Of a DNA stretch of 32,611 nt, positions 23,025 through 29,214 are shown in pieces. How positions within the stretch are numbered: the first letter of the stretch is position 1; each line of letters begins with the position of its first letter. Source of the stretch: a virus; the IMG/VR virus record IMGVR_UViG_3300016457_000335, positions 1 through 32,611 of that record; one strand, 5' to 3'. The position numbers and the translations under genes are program-made. The notes under the pieces were generated by a model. It was not told where the DNA came from. It searched no databases and worked only from the letters and a program-made list of their open reading frames with translations.

Positions 23025-23789
23025 CTACGTGGTGTAGATCAGTTCAGTGCGCGCAACCCCAGCACCGCCGCCGACCGTGTATCGAATAGGAACGCTGACG
23101 CGGTGGAATCGATCGAACAGCGCGCGCATCTGCGGGTGATCGTTGATGGTGAGGATCGCCCTACCCTTCAACGCACCCATCGCCGCGGCCAGCTGCTCGT
23201 ACTCTTCAAGCGGGAATGCCTGGCCATAACCGGTGGTCTGCCAATAAGGCGGGTCCAAGAAGAACAGCGTCTCAGGCCGGTCGTACTTTTCAATGCAGCG
23301 CTGCCAGGGCAACTGCTCGATCACCACGCCATGCAGCCGCAGGTGGGCATCGCTCAGATCCTGTTCTAGCCGGAGCAGGTTGATGCGCTTCGCACCAGTC
23401 GGGCCCACCCCAAGAGTTTGGCCTTCCACCTTCCCGCCAAAGCTGAGCTTCTGCAGGTAGTAGAACCGGGCCGCGCGCTGGATATCGGTCAGCGTGTCGA
23501 CGTGCTGCAGCTGTGCCCACCGGTACATCTCACGACTGGTCAAGGACCAGCGGAAGTGCCGGACGAACTCGTCCAGGTGGTTCGCCACGACGCGGTACAG
23601 CCGCACCAGTTCGCCGTGCGTGTCGTTGAGCACCTCGATCTTCGCCGGCGAGCGCTCGAACAGCATCGCAGCACTGCCGGCGAAGGCTTCGACGTAGCAG
23701 TTGTGTTCCCGCTGGTTGATCAGGGGCAGCAGGTGTTTCACCAGGCGCGTCTTACCGCCCGGCCAAGGGAATAGGGTCTTTGTGTTCAC
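23025..23789 (-). CDS. D12-class DNA N6-adenine methyltransferase (Dam family)
   Basis: The protein has 254 residues. Motif X/I features are FPWPGGKTRLVKHLLPLI at 7 to 24 and YVEAFAGSAAMLF at 32 to 44 (AdoMet binding). The catalytic motif IV is DPPY at 179 to 182. FYYLQKLSFGGKV is typical of the D12 group. It transfers a methyl group to adenine N6 in a short site, probably GATC. Start is GTG 23789. It sits in the late/lysis operon just after a tRNA gene. A role in protecting phage DNA from restriction or in controlling packaging is inference; no restriction enzyme partner is visible. Confidence 0.9.
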   Translation of the reverse strand: MNTKTLFPWPGGKTRLVKHLLPLINQREHNCYVEAFAGSAAMLFERSPAKIEVLNDTHGELVRLYRVVANHLDEFVRHFRWSLTSREMYRWAQLQHVDTLTDIQRAARFYYLQKLSFGGKVEGQTLGVGPTGAKRINLLRLEQDLSDAHLRLHGVVIEQLPWQRCIEKYDRPETLFFLDPPYWQTTGYGQAFPLEEYEQLAAAMGALKGRAILTINDHPQMRALFDRFHRVSVPIRYTVGGGAGVARTELIYTT

Positions 23790-23933
23790 GTCTCAGCTGT
23801 TGCGACATACGTTAAGCAAACTGCTCGCGCTCTCCGGAGAGCGGCAGGGCTTAGGCCAATGGCACGCGGCTGAAACGCGTGTACTGCGGCGGCGCCCCGG
23901 TGCTGGCAGGCATCGGGGCGTCGCTCTGTTTGA
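23790..23933. promoter_or_regulatory. Leader region of the methyltransferase gene: palindrome, hairpin and shared 11-base word
   Basis: No gene is seen. A perfect 16-base palindrome, CGCTCTCC/GGAGAGCG, is at 23828..23843. On the minus strand the word TTGCTTAACGT (23819..23809) lies about 20 bases ahead of the start; the same word precedes the plus-strand gene at 24712. A hairpin lies at 23893..23920. Confidence 0.45.
23893..23920. other. GC-rich hairpin downstream of the tRNA gene
   Basis: An 11-bp stem (CGCCCCGGTGC against GCATCGGGGCG, one wobble pair) encloses the 6-base loop TGGCAG. It lies 14 bases beyond the 3' end of the tRNA in the direction of transcription. No T-run follows, so it may be a processing or stabilising structure, not an intrinsic terminator. 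Confidence 0.5.
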
Positions 23934-24018
23934 TGGTGGGGCGGCGTGGAGTCGAACCACGTGAGTCACAGACGCCGGATTTACAGTCCGGCCCAGCGCC
24001 CATCTGGCAACCCGCCCC
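23934..24018 (-). tRNA. tRNA-Tyr (GUA anticodon), CCA end encoded
   Basis: The minus strand folds as a class II tRNA. The acceptor stem is GGGGCGG/CCGCCCC, followed by discriminator A and an encoded CCA. The anticodon arm is CCGGA-CTGTAAA-TCCGG, giving GTA. There is a long variable arm of about 13 bases, as expected for bacterial tRNA-Tyr, and the T arm is CGTGG-TTCGACT-CCACG. It lies alone between a GIY-YIG gene and the methyltransferase, in the phage operon orientation. Confidence 0.95.
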
Positions 24019-24030
24019 AGAAACGACGAA

Positions 24031-24067
24031 CCGCAGGTCACTGGACCTCCCGAGTCCAGGCCTGCGG
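24031..24067. other. Extended hairpin upstream of the tRNA gene
   Basis: Outer stem CCGCAGG/CCTGCGG (24031..24037 with 24061..24067) encloses inner stem CTGGAC/GTCCAG (24041..24046 with 24054..24059) and a 7-base loop. It lies between the GIY-YIG gene stop at 24081 and the tRNA. It may mark RNA processing or weak termination; the minus-strand side is followed only by TTCGTCGTTTC, a poor U-tract. Confidence 0.5.
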
Positions 24068-24080
24068 CCGGCGCAAACTG

Positions 24081-24572
24081 TTACAAACCTACAGCGGAGC
24101 GAACAGCGGCAGTCCGCCGTCGCTTCTCGCGATATGCGTTCTTCCGGTGAGCTTCGATCAGGCGCTTCATCGCGAAGACCTTCTGCAGGTCCACATCTTC
24201 AAGTGCCCAGTTCTTGACTCTGGACATATGCGCCTCGATGGCGACGTTGAGTGCCTGCTTTTGCGCTACGTCAGCCCAATCAAATCGGAACCACTCCCCA
24301 TTGGATCCAAACGGGGCCAGTTCAACGTGAAGTTCCTTCTCAATCAACCTGGCCTGGGTACGGCTCATGCACTTGACCATGCCCGCCTTGACCAAAGGGA
24401 TTGGACACCCGGTCTGGATCGCGCCGATCCGTGAGTAGGGATCGTCACTGACTCCTATCTTCACGTACATGGGGCCTTGCGCATCGCGGGCCATCAACAC
24501 ATACACGTAGCATCGACCGAGGGCCCAGCGACCATTGCAGTCGTACACCCCGTTATGCGCTTTCTCGCCCAT
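24081..24572 (-). CDS. GIY-YIG nuclease-domain protein (T5orf172/MUG113-like)
   Basis: The protein has 163 residues. The core is CYVYVLMARD (GIY-like strand, 21 to 30), then MYVKIGVSDDPYSRIGAIQTGCP (YIG-like strand YVKIG at 36 to 40 and Arg48). A later Glu lies in LIEKELHVEL, followed by NGEWFRF. This is the pattern of the T5orf172/MUG113 branch of GIY-YIG domains found in phage proteins. The C-terminus is basic and helical (REKRRRTAAVR), suitable for DNA contact. GC content is lower than that of the structural genes. It could be a homing-type or host-DNA-directed nuclease; which one is not visible. Confidence 0.75.
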   Translation of the reverse strand: MGEKAHNGVYDCNGRWALGRCYVYVLMARDAQGPMYVKIGVSDDPYSRIGAIQTGCPIPLVKAGMVKCMSRTQARLIEKELHVELAPFGSNGEWFRFDWADVAQKQALNVAIEAHMSRVKNWALEDVDLQKVFAMKRLIEAHRKNAYREKRRRTAAVRSAVGL

Positions 24573-24711
24573 GGTCCCAATTGGACAACAAGCCTGGTTC
24601 CCAATGCAACTGCGGTAAGGTTCCTTACCGCAGTCGGTCGAATGCGGTAAGGTTCGGCGCGACTGCGGTAATGTTGCTTAACGTTCAGGGCTTCTATCAA
24701 AAGGATTGGAC
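24573..24711. promoter_or_regulatory. Divergent control region with operator-like array
   Basis: This non-coding region separates the minus-strand GIY-YIG gene from the plus-strand gene at 24712, so it should hold promoters in both directions. It contains the repeat array at 24609..24675 and, on the plus strand, TTGCTTAACGT at 24674..24684. No strong -35/-10 pair can be assigned by eye. Confidence 0.6.
24609..24675. repeat. TGCGGTAA operator-like repeats with a 26-base palindrome
   Basis: The word TGCGGTAAGGTT occurs at 24611 and 24643, and TGCGGTAATGTT at 24664, all in plus orientation. The first copy is half of a palindrome at 24609..24634: 12-base arm ACTGCGGTAAGG, spacer TT, then the exact reverse complement. 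The direct copies are spaced 32 and 21 bases apart, close to three and two helical turns. This is what a multi-site operator for a dimeric repressor or activator looks like. Confidence 0.8.
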
Positions 24712-24981
24712 ATGGCTCAGCTGCTTCAAATCACTCGTACCCACAAGAACGATGCTGGAAAAGTATCAAGCTATACAACAGTAATCTTGGCGGATCAGAT
24801 TTCATCGTTTGAGTACCGCCCAGACGTCATTTCCCTATCTGTCTATATGAAATCGGGGCAATCCCACGATTTCGTTCGTCTCACGAAGGAACAGGGTGAC
24901 GAGTTGTATGAGCTGCTGATGGGCTCTCAGCATGATCTTGAACATAAAACCGTCGACTTTGACATCAGGTCCGGAGCCTGA
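24712..24981 (+). CDS. Small plus-strand protein of unknown function (89 aa)
   Basis: This is the only supported plus-strand gene. ATG 24712 is chosen because AAAAGGAT lies just upstream; a TTG six bases earlier is in frame but less likely. The product (MAQLLQITRTHKNDAGK ... SSFEYRPDVISLSVYMKSGQ ... FVRLTKEQGDELYELLMG) looks like a compact alpha/beta domain with a charged tail. It has no signal peptide or membrane helix. I do not recognise a family. Base composition is clearly more AT-rich than its neighbours. Orientation, its own operator-like array and composition point to an independently controlled moron or regulator gene (inference). Confidence 0.75.
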   Translation: MAQLLQITRTHKNDAGKVSSYTTVILADQISSFEYRPDVISLSVYMKSGQSHDFVRLTKEQGDELYELLMGSQHDLEHKTVDFDIRSGA

Positions 24982-24992
24982 TCTCCGTGGGG

Positions 24993-25015
24993 CGGGACGG
25001 CGCCATGCTGTCCCG
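24993..25015. other. Hairpin between convergent genes
   Basis: CGGGAC (24993..24998) pairs with GTCCCG (25010..25015) around an 11-base loop between the plus-strand gene stop and the minus-strand gene stop. It could serve both directions as a pause or end signal, but no T-run follows on either strand. Confidence 0.4.
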
Positions 25016-25028
25016 TCACATAGGTAGG

Positions 25029-25793
25029 TTACCGATTGAATACCCTGCCACTGAACTCTTTGCGCCCATCCTCCAGCGCCTGTCGCAGCGTCGCGGTAGC
25101 AATCCCGTACACGCGTAGATAGTCCCCCTTCCGCATCTTGGCCGCCTTTGCCGCATCCTGTGCGGCGATCTTCCCTTCGGGCCACACCAGGTCGTTCACC
25201 GCATCCTGCAGCACCAGCCTCATGCGCCAGCGGTCGGCTGGGTCATCCATTCGCAGCGCAGGCTTTGCGCCGAAGCGTCGCTGCCACTGAATCTGCCGCA
25301 TCACACGCCTGGCCAGGGAGCGCCCCAGCGATGACAGGGACACTCCCTGCCCGCGCAGCGCCACCGCCAGCACGGCCTGCTTGGCCACCGAATCGCGCAT
25401 CATGCCGACGGCACCGGCGATGTCGGCAGACGTCAACGGCGGCATGGTTGACCGGCCATCCGATGGCTCGCGGAAGCTCCCGCCTACCAGCATGCGGGCG
25501 ATCAGCTCGAGCGGATCTCGTTCCAAGGTCGGCTCTGGCACCGGCACTCGGCCATGCACCACCCTGACCGGCGTCGGCGCCGGCATGTAGATCGGCCGGT
25601 GTGTCCATGCCCTGCGGGCGCCCTCTTCCGCATCTGCGCCAACATGCAGTTCTCCACGCGCGCTGCAGCGCGCGCAGACCACCTGCGCGGTGCGGCGGCT
25701 GCCGGCGCTGCCCCGCGCGCGCATGCGCACGTCGTCGCTGCCGCAGTTGCCGCACGGCGTCAGGTCCACTGCGGGCGCGGCCACTGCTGACAT
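25029..25793 (-). CDS. Zinc-ribbon protein at the late-regulator (Q) position
   Basis: The protein has 254 residues. Residues ~13 to 70 have a four-Cys ribbon: CGNCGSDDVRMR then VVCARCSARGE, ending in ARRAWTHRP. This is the pattern of Lar-type restriction-alleviation ribbons. The C-terminal ~130 residues are basic and helical (LGRSLARRVMRQIQWQRRFG; MRKGDYLRVYGIATATLRQALEDGRKEF), the latter looking like an HTH with a recognition helix. It is the last gene of the early/replication block, ahead of the late operon, as lambda Q is. A late antiterminator or activator role is inference from place and the HTH-like end. Start overlaps the preceding stop by one base. Confidence 0.65.
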   Translation of the reverse strand: MSAVAAPAVDLTPCGNCGSDDVRMRARGSAGSRRTAQVVCARCSARGELHVGADAEEGARRAWTHRPIYMPAPTPVRVVHGRVPVPEPTLERDPLELIARMLVGGSFREPSDGRSTMPPLTSADIAGAVGMMRDSVAKQAVLAVALRGQGVSLSSLGRSLARRVMRQIQWQRRFGAKPALRMDDPADRWRMRLVLQDAVNDLVWPEGKIAAQDAAKAAKMRKGDYLRVYGIATATLRQALEDGRKEFSGRVFNR

Positions 25794-25945
25794 CAGGCCA
25801 CCTCACAGTTGCTGACCCAGCGGGACCGGCCGTCCAGCCAGACATCCCACAGGCTGCCGTCTACCCGGCACCTGATGGGGCCCTCCTTTCCTTCCAGGTA
25901 CAGGTGGTGGGTTGCCTCGTCCAGGCTGGGGAAATTGGGAATCAT
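25793..25945 (-). CDS. Small protein of unknown function (50 aa)
   Basis: ATG 25945 overlaps the helicase stop as ATGA, and its stop overlaps the next start (TGATG). GGAG lies about 8 bases upstream. The product MIPNFPSLDEATHHLYLEGK ... DVWLDGRSRWVSNCEVA has a coherent protein-like composition with many Trp and charged residues. Both junctions match the coupling style of this operon, which supports a real gene despite its size. Function unknown. Confidence 0.6.
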   Translation of the reverse strand: MIPNFPSLDEATHHLYLEGKEGPIRCRVDGSLWDVWLDGRSRWVSNCEVA

Positions 25946-27690
25946 CGGGAGGTCTCCATGGTTGTAACGTTGGATGTGATCAGGGCCGCGCCCTGCTGTT
26001 GAAGGAACTGCTGGGCCAGCGCGCGCAGCTGGTTTTCGCCTACGTCCAGCCGCTCCACCAAGTGTTCCCCGGGGCTGCGCACGCCCTCGATCTGCTCGCG
26101 CTTCACCCCGAGCACGTCCGAGACGATCGGGTCGCTGCCGCTGTCGGAGAGCAGGAAGTACGCCATGACCGGCTCTGTCTGGCCGTCGCGGTGCACGCGG
26201 CCGATGCACTGCTCGTGGACGCCGGGCGACCAGTCCAGCTCGCCGAACACCACGGTGCTGCACACGTGCTGCAGCCCGTCGATGCCAGCACCAGAGCGGA
26301 GGCTGATCAGCATCACCTGGCTGTCCCCGGCGATGAATGCCTCCTTCGCCGCCTGCTTCTGGTTCGGCGACTCGCTGCCGGTGTACATGACCGGGTTGTA
26401 TGCCGCCAGCTTCTCCTGCCAGATGTTGTAGACCTCTCGGTGCCACCCGAACAGCAGCACCTTCTGGCCGCTCTCCAGCAGCAGCCTGACGAACTCGGCC
26501 ACGTAGGGGGCCTTGGCCACGCCGGTCGCCTGCCGCAGCAGCCGGTCGAATTCGCCGGCGGCCTGCATCTTCTCGCCGCGGTACTGCTCGTTGGCCCGCA
26601 GGATGATCCGCGCCAGCGCCGCGGCGTCGCCGGTGATGGCGTCCAGCGCCTTGGCGTCGGCCTCCACCTCGTGCGGGATCTTCGACAGCGCCGGCAGCTC
26701 GCGCCCCACTTCCTTGCGGGTGCGCCGCAGCATGATCCCCTGCCGCCGCAGGTACTGGCCGAACTGCTCGGCGTCCTGCAGCTTGGCCTTCTCCCCGGGC
26801 GCGGAGATGCACCATTCCCGCAGGAACTCGTCATACGTGCCCAGGCAGCCCGGCAGCAGCGGGTCGACCACGTGGAAGAACTCGCACCCGTAGTTGTAGA
26901 TCGGGGTGGCGGTCAGGCCCATGCGCAGCCGTGCCCGGCTGGCCAGGTGGCGGCAGGCGCTGTGGATGCTGCTGTCCGGGCTGCGCAGCTGCTGGCATTC
27001 CTCGAACACCACGTACTGCGCAATCTCCCCCAGCGTCTCAGCCCAGCCCCGGAGCTTGTGGTAGCTGACCAGGATGACGTCCGGCAGCGTGTCCCACAGA
27101 TCCTTGATCCGCTGCTTCGGCTGCCGCACGAGCGGGTACGGCGCGCCCTTCCTGATGTGGTGCACGCGCAGCTGCGGCGCGAACTCGGCCAGTTTCTCCG
27201 GCCAGTGGTTCGGCAGCGCCGCCGGGTACACCACCACCGCCGGCAGATTGCCCGGCGCGGCCATGGGGCAGATGCCGGTGACCGTCTTGCCCAGGCCAAG
27301 ATCGTCGGCCAGCAGCAGGCCGCCACGGATGGACAGCTGCGCGCCCGCGAGGCGCTGGTACTCCCGAGGCGGCTTGGCCAGCGTGAACTCCGGAATCTGC
27401 ACGCGGCCGGCCAGCAGTTCGCCCAGACTGCGCTCCATATCCACGTGCTCGGCGGCCAGCAGCTGCAGCGCGCGCTCCGTGTCGGCATCCATCAACAGCG
27501 GATAGCGCTGCGTGAACCACTGCAGCTCCCGGCTGTTCTCGGGTGTGGCCGACAGGTCGATGTGTTCGGCGGCGTGCTGGCGCACGCGTGGAAACACGCG
27601 TTTCATGCGCGCGCGCACCTGCGGCTCGCAGACCACCCGCCAGGTGCTGCCGGCGGCGCTGTACAGGAGGGTTCCATAGGTCGTCTGCAT
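25942..27690 (-). CDS. SNF2-type (superfamily 2) DNA helicase/translocase
   Basis: The protein has 582 residues. Motif Q-like PREYQRLAG is near 108 to 116. Walker A LLADDLGLGKTV is at ~126 to 137 (Lys135), then VVVYPAALPNHW (motif Ia). Motif II reads VVFEECQQL at 227 to 235, EECQ in place of DEAH. Motif III GLTATPIYN is near 258 to 266, then VLLFGWHREV and the C-lobe motifs SLRSGAGIDGLQ and HEQCIGRVHRDGQ with the arginine finger. It is a phage-type SNF2 translocase that may remodel DNA during replication or recombination. It is translationally coupled (TGATG) to the nuclease gene ahead of it, suggesting joint action. Confidence 0.9.
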   Translation of the reverse strand: MQTTYGTLLYSAAGSTWRVVCEPQVRARMKRVFPRVRQHAAEHIDLSATPENSRELQWFTQRYPLLMDADTERALQLLAAEHVDMERSLGELLAGRVQIPEFTLAKPPREYQRLAGAQLSIRGGLLLADDLGLGKTVTGICPMAAPGNLPAVVVYPAALPNHWPEKLAEFAPQLRVHHIRKGAPYPLVRQPKQRIKDLWDTLPDVILVSYHKLRGWAETLGEIAQYVVFEECQQLRSPDSSIHSACRHLASRARLRMGLTATPIYNYGCEFFHVVDPLLPGCLGTYDEFLREWCISAPGEKAKLQDAEQFGQYLRRQGIMLRRTRKEVGRELPALSKIPHEVEADAKALDAITGDAAALARIILRANEQYRGEKMQAAGEFDRLLRQATGVAKAPYVAEFVRLLLESGQKVLLFGWHREVYNIWQEKLAAYNPVMYTGSESPNQKQAAKEAFIAGDSQVMLISLRSGAGIDGLQHVCSTVVFGELDWSPGVHEQCIGRVHRDGQTEPVMAYFLLSDSGSDPIVSDVLGVKREQIEGVRSPGEHLVERLDVGENQLRALAQQFLQQQGAALITSNVTTMETSR

Positions 27691-28121
27691 CAGAGTGCCT
27701 GCCTCTTCAGGCGGATGATGTTGAAGGGCTTGCCCTGCCAGGCCGGCCGGGCCACGAGCGGCCGCTCACCCCAGCGCTCGGTGGTGACCAGCAGCACCCC
27801 GCGCACCTGCGGCAGGCTGATGTAGCGCCCGACCTGCCGCAGGGCATCGGCGAGCGAGCCGGCCACCTTCACCTCGATCACCAGGCCGTCCAGCCAGAAG
27901 TCAGCGCGGTTGCTGGCATCCAACCGGTACTCGCGCACGTGCGCATGGCCTGCGTTGTCCAGGACGCTGGCCAGAACCTCGTGCAGCTGGATCTCCGAAC
28001 CGTAGCGATACCCGAACCCGGCCAGCAGCCGGCCGATGCCCTTCAGCTGCAGCTGCTCTTCCATGGCGGTGCCCGGCTTCACCGGTGCCACCTCCTGCTG
28101 CATGGCGATCAGCCTGTCCAT
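27690..28121 (-). CDS. PD-(D/E)XK nuclease-like protein
   Basis: The product is 143 residues from ATG 28121, with GGAGG 7 bases upstream; a GTG one codon earlier is also in frame. The core RLDASNRADFWLDGLVIEVKVAGSLADALRQVGRYI gives the (P)D-x8-EVK arrangement: Asp74, Glu83, Lys85, then the typical helix with Gln. An upstream acidic helix (QLHEVLASVL) completes the fold. It directly precedes and overlaps the SNF2 helicase gene, a pairing seen in other phages. Probably cuts DNA with Mg2+; the specific substrate is unknown. Confidence 0.75.
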   Translation of the reverse strand: MDRLIAMQQEVAPVKPGTAMEEQLQLKGIGRLLAGFGYRYGSEIQLHEVLASVLDNAGHAHVREYRLDASNRADFWLDGLVIEVKVAGSLADALRQVGRYISLPQVRGVLLVTTERWGERPLVARPAWQGKPFNIIRLKRQAL

Positions 28122-28423
28122 CACGGCACCTCCGGGCGAGCGCTGATCGCGGCCGCAATGGCGAATCCCATATCGCCGAAAGGCATGTGAGCTCCTTCGG
28201 CTGCGGCGATCATTGCCTCAGTCGGCTGCACCGGCACCAGCACGTGGCCCTCGGGCGGCGTGAGTGCGCCGACAATGGCGCGGATGGCACCTCGAGCGCT
28301 GACAAGGTCCAACTCATCCACGAGCAACTTGTCGATCACGTAGCGCTTCCCTGCGTCATCTGGGTACATCTCATGAAGCACGACAGCCAGCAGCTCCCGC
28401 GCCCGCTTCTCGATGGCGTCCAT
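28121..28423 (-). CDS. Small phage protein of unknown function (100 aa)
   Basis: This is a 100-residue acidic protein. The first half is helical (EKRARELLAVVLHEMYPDD, VIDKLLVDELDLVSARGAIRAIVGAL). The second half has GHVLVPVQPTEAMIAAAEGA, a motif shared by many small early phage proteins (the V-L-V-P-x-x-P-T-x-A-M-I type). No enzymatic motif. Start ATG 28423 overlaps the antirepressor stop by one base (TGATG), keeping it in the coupled early operon. Confidence 0.7.
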   Translation of the reverse strand: MDAIEKRARELLAVVLHEMYPDDAGKRYVIDKLLVDELDLVSARGAIRAIVGALTPPEGHVLVPVQPTEAMIAAAEGAHMPFGDMGFAIAAAISARPEVP

Positions 28424-29214
28424 CAGGAGGCCTCCGCAGCCAGCTGCAGCGCGGTCGCCGCGTCAGCCTGCGCCCAGGTCATCTGCCCCCGGTCGATGCT
28501 CTCGGCCAGCCGCGACAAACCCTTTGCGGTCACCAGCACCTGTTCGTGCACGCGCTCCTGTTCGCCCTCGGTCCGCTGCACGCATGCCTTGTGCACCAGC
28601 ACGCCCTGCTGCAGACGGTTCTGGTAGGCCAGCCAGTTCTTGCTGCCGGCGCGGCGATAGATCCAGCCGTGCTCGGACAGCCAGGCGAACAGCTGGCGCG
28701 GCTGCACCTGCAGCATCTTGGCTGCGGTGCTGATGTTGAAGGCGCCATCAGCCTGGGTCAGCCGCAGCAGCGCGCGCACCTGCGGTTCCTGGTACTGCAC
28801 GCGCGCCTCGAGGATCTCCGCCTTCTCGCTGTAGGACAGCAGCAGCGCGCGCAGCGTCGCCGGATCGGTCAGCGCCTGCATCGGGTCGGGCGCGGGAACG
28901 CCGGCCGCCAGCGCGTCGTAGGCGCGGATCACCTGCAGGCTGAAGCTGGGGCTGATCCACATGGCGTAGGCGTAGACCAGCTCGCGCACCACGTAGCTGC
29001 CACCGTAGCGGCCGGCCACCGAGTGGACAGGGTAAACCCGGGATTCCCCGGAATTGACCAGCTCGGCCACCAGTTCCTCCGTCTGCTTCAGGCGCTGCCA
29101 GTCGCTGGGCTGGTGCCGCTTGGCGCCGCCGGCAGCCTGGTGCAGATCGTTCAGGCAGAACCTGCCCACGTCGTCGCGGCGCACGCTGGCGCCGCCAATC
29201 ATCATCGCGTTCAA
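28423..29214 (-). CDS. Phage antirepressor protein with KilA-N and KilAC domains
   Basis: The protein has 263 residues. The N-terminal KilA-N domain (about 1 to 105) includes CLNDLHQAAGGAKRHQPSDWQRLKQTEEL and GGSYVVRELVYAYAMWISPSFSLQVIRAYD. The C-terminal KilAC domain (about 130 to 240) includes FNISTAAKMLQVQPRQLFAWLSEHGWIYRR and VLVTAKGLSRLAE. Such proteins bind DNA or repressors and can switch prophages to lytic growth. Here it is inside the replication operon with no repressor gene in view, so the target is unknown. Several in-frame Met codons near the start leave the exact N-terminus open by a few residues. Confidence 0.9.
   Translation of the reverse strand: MNAMMIGGASVRRDDVGRFCLNDLHQAAGGAKRHQPSDWQRLKQTEELVAELVNSGESRVYPVHSVAGRYGGSYVVRELVYAYAMWISPSFSLQVIRAYDALAAGVPAPDPMQALTDPATLRALLLSYSEKAEILEARVQYQEPQVRALLRLTQADGAFNISTAAKMLQVQPRQLFAWLSEHGWIYRRAGSKNWLAYQNRLQQGVLVHKACVQRTEGEQERVHEQVLVTAKGLSRLAESIDRGQMTWAQADAATALQLAAEAS

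Noticed and set aside
24031-24067. Possible second tRNA next to tRNA-Tyr
   Set aside because: The stem-loop has only one arm and its 7-base loop lacks U33; the length is far too short for a tRNA.
24993-25015. Bidirectional intrinsic terminator
   Set aside because: The stem is only 6 bp with an 11-base loop and no T-run on either side, so only a plain hairpin is reported.
25912-27825. 637-codon plus-strand frame
   Set aside because: Antisense to the SNF2 helicase, which has all superfamily motifs.
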